A stretch of 64,000 bases of DNA from Clostridium_AD sp050717515 (GCF_050717515.1 NZ_JBOITL010000019.1:1-64000), one strand, 5' to 3'. Shown: positions 23,881 to 34,462, counted from the stretch's first letter. A program made the numbers and translations. Notes: generated from the sequence alone by a model not told the origin.

Positions 23881-25071
23881 ATGGAAAATGCAAAAACAGT
23901 AGTTATTGGTGTAACAGGTGGAATAGCAGTATATAAGGCTTTAGATGTTATTAGTAGATTAAGAAAAGAAAATGTTTGCGTACATGTTATCATGACTAAA
24001 GCAGCGTTGGAATTTGTAAATCCTATAAGTTTTCAAACACTAAGTCAAAACATGGTGATTCATGATATGTTTGAAGAGCCTAAAGCCTGGGAGATACAAC
24101 ATATATCTCTTGCTAAAAAAGCTGATTTGCTGGTTGTAGTTCCAGCAACTGCCAATATAATTGGTAAAGTTGCAAATGGAATTGCAGACGATATGCTTAC
24201 TACTACTATTATGGCAACATTGGCGCCAGTAATTTTTGCACCAGCAATGAATGTGAATATGTATAATAATCCCATATTGCAGGACAACATTAAAAAGCTC
24301 GAGGACTATGGGTATGATTTTATAATGCCAACCACAGGAAGACTTGCCTGTGGTGATATAGGACAAGGGAAATTGGCGGGAACCGAAGAAATTGTTGAAA
24401 TAATAATGAGTAATTTGTATCCAATAAAAGATATGCTGGGAACTAGGGTTTTGGTCACAGCAGGGCCTACAATTGCACCTATTGATCCTGTAAGATTTAT
24501 AACAAATAGATCCACAGGTAAAATGGGATATGCAATTGCCAGGGAAGCTGTAGATAGAGGAGCAAGTGTAACTTTAATATCTGGGCCATCTTATGAAAAA
24601 GTACCTTTTGGCGTAAAGGTCATAAGGATAAATACTAATGAAGAGATGAGGGCAGCTGCAATAAGCCATTATGAAGATAGTGATATAGTTATAAGTGCAG
24701 CAGCTGTAGCTGACTATAAACCTAAATTTTACAGTAGCAGTAAAATAAAGAAAAGTGAAGATGGATTAAGCATAGAATTTGTACGTGATAATGATATTTT
24801 GGAAGAATTAGGATTAAACAAGAAGGAGCAAATATTGGTAGGTTTTGCAGCTGAAAGTAATGATTTACTCCAAAATGCAAAAGCAAAGCTTTTAAAGAAA
24901 AATTTAGATTACATAGTTGCCAATGATATATCAGCATCGGATGTTGGGTTTGGAACTGATGATAATAGAGTAGTTATACTAAGTAAAGATAACAGTCCAA
25001 TAGCATTAGACAAAATGGCAAAAAAACAAGTCGCTAGGGAATTGTTTAGTTTAATAAATAAAAAGCGCTAA
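23881..25071 (+). CDS. coaBC: bifunctional CoA biosynthesis flavoprotein
   Basis: 396 residues. The N-terminal half is FMN-dependent phosphopantothenoylcysteine decarboxylase (TGGIAVYKA near the start, catalytic His in IQHISLA near 75, PAMNVNMY near 122). The C-terminal half is phosphopantothenate-cysteine ligase (VTAGPT near 195, FITNRSTGKMGYAIA near 208). It converts 4'-phosphopantothenate to 4'-phosphopantetheine. A terminator hairpin overlaps its stop codon. Confidence 0.95.
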   Translation: MENAKTVVIGVTGGIAVYKALDVISRLRKENVCVHVIMTKAALEFVNPISFQTLSQNMVIHDMFEEPKAWEIQHISLAKKADLLVVVPATANIIGKVANGIADDMLTTTIMATLAPVIFAPAMNVNMYNNPILQDNIKKLEDYGYDFIMPTTGRLACGDIGQGKLAGTEEIVEIIMSNLYPIKDMLGTRVLVTAGPTIAPIDPVRFITNRSTGKMGYAIAREAVDRGASVTLISGPSYEKVPFGVKVIRINTNEEMRAAAISHYEDSDIVISAAAVADYKPKFYSSSKIKKSEDGLSIEFVRDNDILEELGLNKKEQILVGFAAESNDLLQNAKAKLLKKNLDYIVANDISASDVGFGTDDNRVVILSKDNSPIALDKMAKKQVARELFSLINKKR

Positions 25072-25082
25072 TGCGCTTTTTT
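25060..25082 (+). terminator. terminator built into coaBC stop codon
   Basis: AAAAGCGC and GCGCTTTT flank a TAAT loop that contains the TAA stop; a T-run follows. Partial termination before priA is likely. Confidence 0.8.
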
Positions 25083-25118
25083 ATATTATAGAAAATTATA
25101 AATTAAAAGGGTGATTGT

Positions 25119-27320
25119 GTGTATCAGTATGCTGGAGTTGTGGTGAATAACGATTCTGTTCAAGTAGATAAGGTTTTCACATATAAGATACCTATTAGTT
25201 TAATAGGGAAAGTCCTTTTAGGATTTAGGGTAAAAGTACCATTTGGCAGAGGAAATAAAACATTAGATGCTTTTGTTTTAGAACTCTATGAAGACTGTGA
25301 TAATGTGAATAAAATTAAGGATATAGCTAGCGTTTGTGATGAAATGCCATTGCTTAGATTAACTGACATTGAACTTGTAAAGATTATGAAAAAAAAGTAC
25401 CTCTGTACATATTTAGAGTGTATAAAGGTTATTATTCCAAGAGGCATAACAAAAGGTATAAAGAAAAAGACTATGCAAGTGTTGATTGTAAGTAAGGAGC
25501 TAGAAGGGAAATTTTTAAAGCAGCCTTATAAAAATATTTATGACTTAATACAATTGAATAATATGAAATATAATAAAAATGAATTCAGTAAAAATTTCAA
25601 TCAGTCACTGTCCTCAATTAATACCATGATTAAATATGGATTCCTAACCACTCAGGAGATTACAATTAATAGATATAGTGAAAAAAACTATTCTAGATAC
25701 GAAGAAAAAGTATTAAATGACAAACAGCAGCAATCTGTAGATTTTATTATAAATTCTAAAAAGAAAAAATTTTTGATGCATGGAGTTACAGGTAGTGGAA
25801 AGACTGAAATATATATGAATTTGGTTAGTTATATGTTAAAAGAGAATAAACAATCTATAATTTTGATACCAGAAATATCACTAACACCTCAAATGGTAGA
25901 GCGGTTTAAAGGCCGATTTGGACGTGATATAGCAGTTTTTCATAGTAGGTTATCAGATGGTGAACGATTTGATGAATGGATGAGAGTAAAGTTTGGTAGT
26001 GTTAAAATAGCCATTGGTGCAAGATCGGCTATATTTCTTCCCTTTGAAAACTTAGGATTAATTGTTATAGATGAGGAACACGAACTCAGTTATAAATCGG
26101 ATAGTGACCCCAAATTCGATGCTCGTGAAATAGCCTATATGAAGTGTGAGCTAGAAAATTGTAAGTTATTACTTGGGTCAGCCACTCCCTCTATTGAAAG
26201 CTATTACAGGGCTTCCATAAAGGAATTAGAATTGATTACTATTAATGATAGGGCGGATGGTGCGGCCATGCCCAAAGTAGAAATTGTTGATATGCGAGAA
26301 GAGCTCATGAATGGCAACCGTTCAATGTTTAGTAGGTTACTACACGAAGGTATTATCGAGGCTCTAAGTAAAAAAGAGCAGGTGATATTATTTTTAAATA
26401 GAAGAGGTTTCTCAACCTTTGTGTCTTGTAGAAAATGTGGATACGTTTTTAAATGTAAAAAATGCGATATCTCATTAACTTACCATAATTCAGGGGAGTA
26501 CTTAACTTGCCATTACTGCGGTGAGAAAGAAAAAATTAGTAAAACTTGCCCTAGTTGTGGAAGTAGTTATGTGAAATATTTTGGAGTTGGGACGGAAAAA
26601 ATTGAACAAGAAATTAATAGAATTTTTCCAAGTGCAAAAACTCTAAGAATGGATTTTGATACAACACGGAATAAAAATTCTTATGAATATATATATAATA
26701 CCTTTAAAAACAGAGAGGCAGATATTTTAATTGGAACTCAAATGGTGGCTAAAGGATTAGATTTTGAAAATGTTACTTTGGTAGGGGTAATAGCTGCAGA
26801 CTTATCCTTAAATTTACCTGATTTCAGGGCGTTTGAGCGAACATTTCAGCTTCTAACTCAAGTTTCCGGAAGATCTGGTAGAGGTAAAAAAGAAGGCAGC
26901 GTGGTTATTCAGACATACAGTGCAGATAATACTACTATACAATATGCAGCAGCTAATGATTATGATAGTTTCTATAAAAATGAAATAATGATGAGAAAAG
27001 CTATGGATTATCCACCTTTTACAAGAATTCTAGTCATAACTATGAGTTCTGAGAATGAAAATTTGTTAATAAAAAGTATACAAAATGTTGGCATAAATTT
27101 AAAATATAAGCTTGAAAATAATGATAAAATTACATTACTTGGACCATGTCCTTGTGGGATTTCTAAAATTAAAAATTTCTACAGGTGGCAGATTATAATT
27201 AAAGGAAATATTGAAGAAAACACAGCGCAAAATATAAAGAATTTAGTTTATGAATTAGTTAAAGATGTTTATACTAGTATAAGGGTTAGTATAGATATTA
27301 ATCCTAGCAGCATGTTTTAA
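25119..27320 (+). CDS. priA: primosomal replication restart helicase PriA
   Basis: 733 residues. The N-terminal DNA-binding domain is followed by a superfamily-2 helicase with GVTGSGKTEIYM (about residue 224), DEEH, GSATPS and QVSGRSGRG. Eight cysteines in CRKCGYVFKCKKC, CHYCG and CPSCGS (about 436-480) bind zinc. It restarts stalled replication forks. The start is GTG with AAAGGGTGAT upstream. def follows with a 19-nt gap. Confidence 0.95.
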   Translation: MYQYAGVVVNNDSVQVDKVFTYKIPISLIGKVLLGFRVKVPFGRGNKTLDAFVLELYEDCDNVNKIKDIASVCDEMPLLRLTDIELVKIMKKKYLCTYLECIKVIIPRGITKGIKKKTMQVLIVSKELEGKFLKQPYKNIYDLIQLNNMKYNKNEFSKNFNQSLSSINTMIKYGFLTTQEITINRYSEKNYSRYEEKVLNDKQQQSVDFIINSKKKKFLMHGVTGSGKTEIYMNLVSYMLKENKQSIILIPEISLTPQMVERFKGRFGRDIAVFHSRLSDGERFDEWMRVKFGSVKIAIGARSAIFLPFENLGLIVIDEEHELSYKSDSDPKFDAREIAYMKCELENCKLLLGSATPSIESYYRASIKELELITINDRADGAAMPKVEIVDMREELMNGNRSMFSRLLHEGIIEALSKKEQVILFLNRRGFSTFVSCRKCGYVFKCKKCDISLTYHNSGEYLTCHYCGEKEKISKTCPSCGSSYVKYFGVGTEKIEQEINRIFPSAKTLRMDFDTTRNKNSYEYIYNTFKNREADILIGTQMVAKGLDFENVTLVGVIAADLSLNLPDFRAFERTFQLLTQVSGRSGRGKKEGSVVIQTYSADNTTIQYAAANDYDSFYKNEIMMRKAMDYPPFTRILVITMSSENENLLIKSIQNVGINLKYKLENNDKITLLGPCPCGISKIKNFYRWQIIIKGNIEENTAQNIKNLVYELVKDVYTSIRVSIDINPSSMF

Positions 27321-27339
27321 TTACAAGGAGGTTTTGGTT

Positions 27340-27792
27340 ATGGCTATAAGAACAATTAGAAACTATGGCGATGAATTATTAAGAAAAAAAAGCAGAGTGG
27401 TAGATGAAATTAACCCAAGAATATTATTATTAATTAAAGATATGAAAGAAACTATGTACAATTCTAAAGGTATAGGTCTTGCAGCACCACAGGTTGGAAT
27501 TTTAAAGAGAGTAATAGTTATTGATGTTGGAAATGGACCTATGGCACTTATTAATCCGGAAATATTAGAAATGCAGGGTTCAAGCATAGCTAATGAAGGA
27601 TGCCTAAGCATACCAGGGGTACAAAAAAATGTAGAGAGGCCTGAAAAAGTAGCAGTAAAGGCAATAAACGAAAATGGTGAAGAGATAATAATAAACGGAG
27701 AAGGTCTTCTTGCAAGAGCTCTCTGTCATGAGATCGATCATTTAGATGGTGTTTTATTTGTAGATAAAGCGATAGATGAAGAGGAGAAATAA
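27340..27792 (+). CDS. def: peptide deformylase
   Basis: 150 residues from the ATG after AAGGAGG. All three motifs are present: GIGLAAPQVG, EGCLSIPG and HEIDHLDG, giving the metal ligands Cys and two His and the catalytic Glu. Removes the formyl group from nascent proteins. fmt, which adds it to the initiator tRNA, begins 2 nt later, so the pair is co-translated. Confidence 0.95.
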   Translation: MAIRTIRNYGDELLRKKSRVVDEINPRILLLIKDMKETMYNSKGIGLAAPQVGILKRVIVIDVGNGPMALINPEILEMQGSSIANEGCLSIPGVQKNVERPEKVAVKAINENGEEIIINGEGLLARALCHEIDHLDGVLFVDKAIDEEEK

Positions 27793-27793
27793 T

Positions 27794-28723
27794 ATGAAGA
27801 TAATTTTTATGGGTACACCAGAATTTTCTGCAACCGCCCTTCAAGAACTTATAAATGAGTTCCAGGTTTCAGCAGTTTTTACTCAACCAGATAGACCTAA
27901 AGGTAGAGGAAAAAATCTAGCAATGTCCGCGGTTAAAATATTAGCCAGCTCCTATGATATACCCGTATATCAACCTTTAAAACTTAAGAAAAATGAGGAA
28001 ATGATAGAGCTAATAAAAAACTTAAAACCAGATTTTATTGTAGTAGTAGCTTTTGGTCAAATCCTCCCAAAAGAAATATTAGATATTCCCAGGTACGGAT
28101 GTATAAATTTGCATGCATCATTATTACCAAAATATAGAGGCGCTGCTCCTATAAATTGGTGTATAATTGATGGTGAGTCTAAAAGTGGAAATACAACTAT
28201 GCTTATGGACGTTGGTCTTGACACAGGAGATATACTTTTAACAGAGGAAATAGAACTTACAAATACTATTACTGCCGGTGAATTGCATGATATTCTTAGC
28301 AGCAGTGGTGGCCAGCTTTTAATTAAAACAATAAATGGTATAGTAAATAATAAAATAGAGCCAGTTAAACAAGAAAATGAGCTTAGCTCCTATGCATCCA
28401 TGCTAGGCAAGGAAATGGCTGTGATAAACTGGGAGCAAAGTAGCGCAAGTATTCACAATTTCATAAGAGGATTAAATCCATGGCCCATTGCATATACTCA
28501 TTATGAGGATAAGGTAATGAAAATATATAAATCAAGAGTGATAAACGAGCAGTCAAATAAAAGTAGTGGAAGTATTATAGAGGTTTCAAAAGAGGGATTA
28601 AAGGTATCCACGGGTAGTGGTGTTTTACTTATTGAAGAGATACAATTCCCAGGTAAAAAACCCCTAAAAGTTAAAGACTATATAATAGGAAATAAGATAG
28701 AGGAAGGTGCGGTTTTAAAATAA
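27794..28723 (+). CDS. fmt: methionyl-tRNA formyltransferase
   Basis: 309 residues from the ATG with GAGGAG 7 nt upstream. IIFMGTPEFSATAL at the start, NLHASLLPKYRGAAPI with the catalytic His, and MDVGLDTGDIL are the standard N10-formyl-THF transferase motifs. It formylates Met-tRNAfMet. Confidence 0.95.
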   Translation: MKIIFMGTPEFSATALQELINEFQVSAVFTQPDRPKGRGKNLAMSAVKILASSYDIPVYQPLKLKKNEEMIELIKNLKPDFIVVVAFGQILPKEILDIPRYGCINLHASLLPKYRGAAPINWCIIDGESKSGNTTMLMDVGLDTGDILLTEEIELTNTITAGELHDILSSSGGQLLIKTINGIVNNKIEPVKQENELSSYASMLGKEMAVINWEQSSASIHNFIRGLNPWPIAYTHYEDKVMKIYKSRVINEQSNKSSGSIIEVSKEGLKVSTGSGVLLIEEIQFPGKKPLKVKDYIIGNKIEEGAVLK

Positions 28724-28738
28724 AGAGAGGTGAAGTAT

Positions 28739-29416
28739 ATGTTCTTTTTTGATAGTACTATGATTATATTACTACCAGCTATAATTATATCGGCCTTAGC
28801 ACAGTTTAAAATTAAGTCATCTTTTAGTAAATACTCAAAGGTAAATAGTGCAAATGGTTATACGGGAGCACAGGTAGCTAGAATGTTACTAGATGATGGT
28901 GGTCTTTTTGACATACCGGTAGAGCTGGTGCGTGGAAAACTTACTGATCATTATGACCCTTCTAAACGAGTTATGAGGCTCTCCCAGGAGGTATATAATG
29001 GTACTTCGGTTGCTGCTATAGGAGTTGCTGCTCATGAAACAGGGCATGCGATTCAAGATAAAGAAAATTATGCACCTTTAAAAATAAGGAACGCAATAGT
29101 GCCGGTAGTTAATTTTAGCTCTAATGCATCTTGGGTACTATTTTTATTAGGAATAATTTTAAGTGTTCAGCCTTTAATATTTGTTGGTATTATATTATTT
29201 TCGGCCGTGGTAGTATTTCAGTTAATTACGCTGCCCGTTGAATTTAATGCATCTAGTAGGGCACTTACAATTTTAGAATCTAAAAGTATACTCTATGGAG
29301 ATGAAATAAAAGGAGCTAAATCAGTATTAAGTGCAGCAGCTATGACGTACTTATCTGCAGCACTTATGGCAATTTCTCAGCTTATACGTCTTATTTTATT
29401 AAGTCGCGATAGATAA
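28739..29416 (+). CDS. YugP-type zinc membrane metallopeptidase
   Basis: 225 residues with AGAGGTG just before the chosen ATG. An N-terminal membrane helix (3-22), a zinc motif AAHETGHAIQD (HExxH) near residue 97, and membrane helices around 125-160 and 200-222 fit the YugP family (DUF2268-unrelated, often called 'zinc metallopeptidase'). Its substrate is unknown. It sits between fmt and rsmB, a place often seen in clostridia. Confidence 0.85.
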   Translation: MFFFDSTMIILLPAIIISALAQFKIKSSFSKYSKVNSANGYTGAQVARMLLDDGGLFDIPVELVRGKLTDHYDPSKRVMRLSQEVYNGTSVAAIGVAAHETGHAIQDKENYAPLKIRNAIVPVVNFSSNASWVLFLLGIILSVQPLIFVGIILFSAVVVFQLITLPVEFNASSRALTILESKSILYGDEIKGAKSVLSAAAMTYLSAALMAISQLIRLILLSRDR

Positions 29417-29444
29417 AAATCAAATAGAAAATTGAGGTAATAGC

Positions 29445-30773
29445 ATGAATAATAGTAGGTTAGTAGCAATTGTAGTTATAGAAAAAGTAATAAATGAAAG
29501 TGCTTATTCTAATATAGTTTTAGGCATGGAACTTAATAAATCAGATTTAAATGATAAAGATAAAGCACTAGTTACAGAGATAGTTTATGGTACTTTAAAA
29601 TATAAATATACTATAGATAAAATACTCAGTAGATTTATAAAAAAAGGTTTCGAATCCTTAGATAGTTTTGTTTTAAACATACTTAGAATATCGGTTTATC
29701 AAATTAGGTTTTTAGATAAAGTCCCAAGCTTTGCTGTGGTTAGTGAGGCTGTAAACTTAACAAAAAAGATGAGTAATGCTGGAGCCGCACAACTTGTTAA
29801 TGGAGTACTTAGAAACTATCTAAGGGGCGACAACGCAGCCTACTATAATGAAAAAAATGATATTGAAAGATTATGTTTTGAGTATTCCTTCACTAAGGCT
29901 TTAGTTAAACTATTTATAAAGCAATATGGTATTGAAACCGCTGAGGAAATTCTAAGTGGTTTAAATCAAAAACCAGATGTTACAGTTAGAGTTAACACTC
30001 TGAAATTAACTTATGAAGAAATATGGGAAAAACTTATAGAAAATGGTTATAATATAGAAAAGGGCTACGCGTGTTCTGACGCAATACGAATTATAAAAGG
30101 TAAAAATATAGAGAATAACCTTTTATTTAATGAAGGAAGCATAACGGTTCAGGATGAAAGTGCAATGCTCACAGCTCATTCTATGGAACTTTTGCTAAAT
30201 CTAGAAGTATTAGATCTTTGTAGTGCTCCGGGTGGTAAAACTACACACATTGCAGAAATTATGAGGAATACAGGACATATTTCTGCATTTGATTTACATG
30301 AAAATAAGTTGCCATTAATAAAACAAAATTTAAATAGAATAGGAATTGTAAATACAAGTTGTGAGGTTATGGACGCTAGGATTTATGATCCGAGTCTTTT
30401 GGAATCCGCAGATAGGGTGCTTATTGATGTACCTTGTTCTGGGCTTGGAATTATTAGAAAAAAACCTGAGATAAAGTGGAGTAAGCATATAAAAAACATA
30501 GAGGATATAGTGACTACGCAAAGAAAAATAATGGAGAATGCTTGTAAATACCTAAAAAAAGGTGGAGTGCTTGTATACTCTACATGCACCCTTAATAAGG
30601 AAGAAAATGAAGGCAATATTGATTGGTTTATAGAAAATCATCCAGAGTTTAAAATTCAGCCAGTATTTTATGGAGATCTGAAGAATATAAACTATAGTGA
30701 TAAGGGGTATGTAACTATATTGCCAAATGAGTACATGGATGGGTTTTTTATAGCCAAAATCCTAAAATTATAA
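29445..30773 (+). CDS. rsmB: 16S rRNA (cytosine-967) methyltransferase
   Basis: 442 residues. The N-terminal NusB-like RNA-binding domain (about 1-135) is followed by a SAM-dependent domain with DLCSAPGGKTTHIAE (about 258-272), DVPCSGLGII with the catalytic Cys of TC motifs, and VYSTCTLNKEENE with the second Cys. Makes m5C in 16S rRNA. It overlaps no neighbour, and rlmN starts 20 nt later. Confidence 0.93.
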   Translation: MNNSRLVAIVVIEKVINESAYSNIVLGMELNKSDLNDKDKALVTEIVYGTLKYKYTIDKILSRFIKKGFESLDSFVLNILRISVYQIRFLDKVPSFAVVSEAVNLTKKMSNAGAAQLVNGVLRNYLRGDNAAYYNEKNDIERLCFEYSFTKALVKLFIKQYGIETAEEILSGLNQKPDVTVRVNTLKLTYEEIWEKLIENGYNIEKGYACSDAIRIIKGKNIENNLLFNEGSITVQDESAMLTAHSMELLLNLEVLDLCSAPGGKTTHIAEIMRNTGHISAFDLHENKLPLIKQNLNRIGIVNTSCEVMDARIYDPSLLESADRVLIDVPCSGLGIIRKKPEIKWSKHIKNIEDIVTTQRKIMENACKYLKKGGVLVYSTCTLNKEENEGNIDWFIENHPEFKIQPVFYGDLKNINYSDKGYVTILPNEYMDGFFIAKILKL

Positions 30774-30793
30774 AATGGTGGTAGGTGTATAAA

Positions 30794-31840
30794 ATGACAA
30801 ATATTTTAGATTTAAATTTAGCAGAGCTAAAGCAATGGATGAAATGTAATTCCGAAAGTGAATTTAGAGCTAAACAAGTTTCAGACTGGATTTATAAGGG
30901 GATTTGGCAATTTGAAAATATGAATAATATTCCACAAGGTACAAGAGAAAAACTTAAAAGTGATTTTTATATAGGAATACCGGAGCTTGTAGAAGAATAT
31001 ACTTCAAAAATAAACGATACACGAAAATACCTTTTTGCACTAAATGATGGTAATTTAATTGAGTGCGTTGTTATGAAATATAAACATGGAAATTCTATAT
31101 GCATATCTACTCAAGTTGGATGCAGGATGGGATGTAAATTTTGTGCTTCTACCATTGGGGGACTTATTAGAAACCTAACAACGGGAGAAATGTTATCTCA
31201 AATAATGAAATCACAGCAGCTAATTGGCGAGAGAATTTCTAATGTTGTACTAATGGGAAGTGGGGAGCCCTTTGATAATTTTGAAAATGTAATAAAATTT
31301 CTAGATATTGTGAATTCAGAAAATGGACTTAATATTGGTCAAAGACATATAACTATTTCTACTTGTGGTATTGTACCAAAAATAAAAGAGTTTGCAGATA
31401 TTGATATGCAAACAACACTGGCTATTTCACTTCACGCAGCTACAGATGAAATTAGAATAAGGAGCATGCCTATTGCAAATAAATATTCTATTGCAGAAAT
31501 TATTGATGCATGCAGGTATTATATAAATAAAACTAATAGAAGAATAACTTTTGAATATGCGCTTGTAGCAGATCTTAATGATAGTTTTCTAGATGCGGAA
31601 AAATTAAGTATTTTACTAGAGGGTATGTTATGCCATGTTAATTTGATCCCAGTTAATGAGATAAAAGAGAATGAGTTAAAAAGATCTTCAAATGAGGCAG
31701 TTTATAAATTTAAGAGTGTACTTGAAGCTAATAATATTCAGACAACAATAAGGCGCGAAATGGGACTGGATATTAATGCAGCATGTGGACAACTTAGGCG
31801 AAGCTATATCAAAGGGAATAATGTAAATGAGGGGGTGTAG
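30794..31840 (+). CDS. rlmN: dual-specificity RNA methyltransferase RlmN
   Basis: 348 residues from the ATG after GGTGGTAGGTG. The radical SAM cluster CRMGCKFCAST (CxxxCxxC) lies near residue 112. The C-terminal CGQL supplies the transient methyl-carrying cysteine. Adds C2-methyl to A2503 of 23S rRNA and A37 of tRNA. It ends 2 nt before stp. Confidence 0.94.
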   Translation: MTNILDLNLAELKQWMKCNSESEFRAKQVSDWIYKGIWQFENMNNIPQGTREKLKSDFYIGIPELVEEYTSKINDTRKYLFALNDGNLIECVVMKYKHGNSICISTQVGCRMGCKFCASTIGGLIRNLTTGEMLSQIMKSQQLIGERISNVVLMGSGEPFDNFENVIKFLDIVNSENGLNIGQRHITISTCGIVPKIKEFADIDMQTTLAISLHAATDEIRIRSMPIANKYSIAEIIDACRYYINKTNRRITFEYALVADLNDSFLDAEKLSILLEGMLCHVNLIPVNEIKENELKRSSNEAVYKFKSVLEANNIQTTIRREMGLDINAACGQLRRSYIKGNNVNEGV

Positions 31841-31842
31841 AA

Positions 31843-32589
31843 ATGCTGGGGGTTTTATCAGATGTTGGAAATGTTAGAAAAACAAATGAAGACTCTGTAG
31901 GTTATTTTGAAGGTAGTGATTTTGAAATTTATGCTGTAGCAGATGGTATGGGGGGACACAATGCAGGAGAGGTTGCAAGTGAACTGGCTATTAAGGTTAT
32001 AATAGAGTATGTAAAGGCCAATCAACATGGCTCCGATCTAAAAGAAGTTCTTTCAGAAGGAATAAAATCTGCAAATAAGAAAATTTATGATGTGGCAAGT
32101 GAGAGTGATGCCCTGAGTGGCATGGGTACAACAATAACAATTTGTTTTAAAAAGCAAGATAAGATGGTTGTTGCAAATGTAGGTGATAGTAGTTGTTATG
32201 TTATTGATAATAAAAGAAAGTTATCAAAAATTACAAGAGATCATTCACTTGTACAACAACTTTTAGATAATGGTACTATTACTGAAGAAAAAGCTAGAAA
32301 TCATCCAAATAAAAATATAATTACAAGGGCGCTTGGAACAAATGAGACGGTAGAAGTAGATTTATTTGATGTGGATTTGACTAATGTAATTAAGTGTATC
32401 TTATGTACAGATGGTCTTACTAATGATGTGACTTATGATGAAATGTATGATATTATTATGAAAAATGACAATGACTCTAGCTGCAAAATGTTAGTGGATT
32501 TAAGCAAATCTAAGGGTGGACGCGATAACATTTCAGTTATCGTATTTGAAGGAGAGTGCAGAGATGATAGGAACCATGTTAGGGAGTAG
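31843..32589 (+). CDS. stp: PP2C-type serine/threonine phosphatase
   Basis: 248 residues. The metal-binding Asp residues lie in GNVRKTNEDS, VADGMGGHNAGE, NVGDSSCYV and CTDGLTNDV, with a late RDNISVI motif. It removes phosphates placed by the partner kinase PrkC. The 3' end overlaps the prkC start by 26 bp in another frame. Confidence 0.93.
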   Translation: MLGVLSDVGNVRKTNEDSVGYFEGSDFEIYAVADGMGGHNAGEVASELAIKVIIEYVKANQHGSDLKEVLSEGIKSANKKIYDVASESDALSGMGTTITICFKKQDKMVVANVGDSSCYVIDNKRKLSKITRDHSLVQQLLDNGTITEEKARNHPNKNIITRALGTNETVEVDLFDVDLTNVIKCILCTDGLTNDVTYDEMYDIIMKNDNDSSCKMLVDLSKSKGGRDNISVIVFEGECRDDRNHVRE

Positions 32590-34462
32590 ATACGAACTCC
32601 TTGAAAAAATTGGAGAAGGTGGAATGGCGATAGTTTATAAAGCTAAGTGTCATCTGCTTAATCGTTATGTTGCTGTAAAAATACTAAAAGAAGAATTCTC
32701 AAATAATATAGATTTTATGGAAAAGTTTAAGAAAGAGGCTGCTTCTGCAGCTAGTCTTTCATCAAATTATATAGTTAATATTTATGATGTTGGTCAAGAG
32801 AATGACATTAACTATATTGTAATGGAATATATAAAAGGTAAAACACTAAAGCAAGTTATACTTCAAAATGGTAGCATGAATAATAGCCAGGTAATAGATT
32901 ATGGTATTCAAATTGCAAAAGCGCTTCAGTGTGCTCATAAAAATAACATTATACATAGGGACATAAAACCGCATAATATATTAGTGACTGAAGATGGAAC
33001 AGTGAAAGTTACAGATTTTGGTATAGCCAAAGCTTCTAGTTCTGTAACTATAACTAATACTAGTACAGTAATGGGATCAGCTCATTATTTTTCGCCAGAA
33101 CAAGCTAAAGCAAGTTTTGTAGATTGCAGAACGGATATTTATTCTTTTGGAATAGTGCTTTATGAGATGGTCACAGGGAGAGTGCCTTATGATGCAGAAA
33201 GTCCTGTATCCGTAGCCTTAAAGCATATACAAGAGCCGGTTGTGCCACCTAAGGACATAAATGATAATGTTCCTGAAAATTTAAATAAATTAATACTAAA
33301 AGCAATAGAGAAGGAACCTATAAAAAGATATCAAACTGCCAATGAAATGCTTTTAGATTTACAAAGGATACAAAAGAATAGTGAGTATACTATAGCAACA
33401 AATACCATGGAAAATGAATATACTAGGGTTATGGCACCTGTAAATGTAGATGATTATGAAAAACCAGAGGTATCTAAAAATGAAAACCCCAAAATTAATA
33501 AAAAAAATAAAACAAAGATAATAGTATCTGTTGCAGTAATTTTATTAATTGTACTAATAAGTGTTTTCGGCATAGTATATAAAGGTATTCTTTCCGGTAA
33601 TAAAAAGGGAGGCAAAGTCGCTCAAATATTGGTGCCTAAAATTATCGGGTTAGATAAAGGTGAAGCAAAAACGTTAGTTGAAGAAAAGGGTTTGATTTTT
33701 ACAGAGATTGGAGAAGAAAATAGTGAAAAACCCAAAGGTACGGTGCTAGATTGTTCTCCAAAGGAAGGAACAGAAATAGAACCTAATAAAGAAGTAAGAG
33801 TTAGGGTGAGTAAAGGGCTAGAGAGTATCCCAGTTCCTGATGTTAAAGAGCTAGACAAAATTTCAGCTAAAGCTAATATTGAAGAAAAGGGTTTGGTATT
33901 AGGTGAGGTTAAACCTGAATTCAGTGATTCCTATGCTAGTGGAATAGTAATAAGGCAAGATCCAAATGCAGGAAGTTCAGCAAAAAAAGGTGACAAAGTA
34001 AATTTAGTAATAAGCAAGGGAGCAGAATTTAAATCAACAATTGTTCCGAATTTATTTGGAAAATCTCTAAATGAGGCACAAGGATTATTGCAAAATTCAA
34101 ATTTAAAATTAGGTGATAAAAACGAAATAGAAACTAATGATAAAGCACAGGATGGTAAAATTTCCAGTCAAACAATTGCTGCAAATACAAGAGTTGAGCA
34201 AGGTACTCCTGTAGGTATTAGTATTTACAAGTATAAAGAACCACCAAAAGAGCAAGTTAAAGTTCCGGACTTTATAGGAAAAACAGTTAAAGATGCAAAA
34301 GAGTTAGCTGCAGCAAATGATATAACTTTAAAAGCTCCTGGTAAGGATGAAGATATCATTGATACGCAAGATAAGGATCCAGGGACTAAGGTAAATGTTG
34401 GAGATACTATAACACTAACGTCTAAGGCTGTGGCTCCAGTAACGCCGCCAACTGCGCAATAA
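32564..34462 (+). CDS. prkC: PASTA-domain Ser/Thr protein kinase
   Basis: 632 residues from the ATG inside the 3' end of stp. The kinase domain has the GEGGMAIVY loop (17-25), Lys39, HRDIKPHN (131-138, catalytic Asp133) and DFG (151-153). A single membrane helix at about 318-343 follows. The outside part carries four PASTA repeats that bind cell-wall muropeptides, beginning VPKIIGL, VPDVKEL, VPNLFGK and VPDFIGK. It controls growth, spore germination and wall synthesis. The long prkC-rsgA gap (66 nt) has no terminator. Confidence 0.95.
   Translation: MIGTMLGSRYELLEKIGEGGMAIVYKAKCHLLNRYVAVKILKEEFSNNIDFMEKFKKEAASAASLSSNYIVNIYDVGQENDINYIVMEYIKGKTLKQVILQNGSMNNSQVIDYGIQIAKALQCAHKNNIIHRDIKPHNILVTEDGTVKVTDFGIAKASSSVTITNTSTVMGSAHYFSPEQAKASFVDCRTDIYSFGIVLYEMVTGRVPYDAESPVSVALKHIQEPVVPPKDINDNVPENLNKLILKAIEKEPIKRYQTANEMLLDLQRIQKNSEYTIATNTMENEYTRVMAPVNVDDYEKPEVSKNENPKINKKNKTKIIVSVAVILLIVLISVFGIVYKGILSGNKKGGKVAQILVPKIIGLDKGEAKTLVEEKGLIFTEIGEENSEKPKGTVLDCSPKEGTEIEPNKEVRVRVSKGLESIPVPDVKELDKISAKANIEEKGLVLGEVKPEFSDSYASGIVIRQDPNAGSSAKKGDKVNLVISKGAEFKSTIVPNLFGKSLNEAQGLLQNSNLKLGDKNEIETNDKAQDGKISSQTIAANTRVEQGTPVGISIYKYKEPPKEQVKVPDFIGKTVKDAKELAAANDITLKAPGKDEDIIDTQDKDPGTKVNVGDTITLTSKAVAPVTPPTAQ

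Noticed and set aside
24040..24366. Minus-strand frame with many Cys and His residues inside coaBC
   Set aside because: It is the complement of conserved coaBC codons; the composition is a by-product of that gene.
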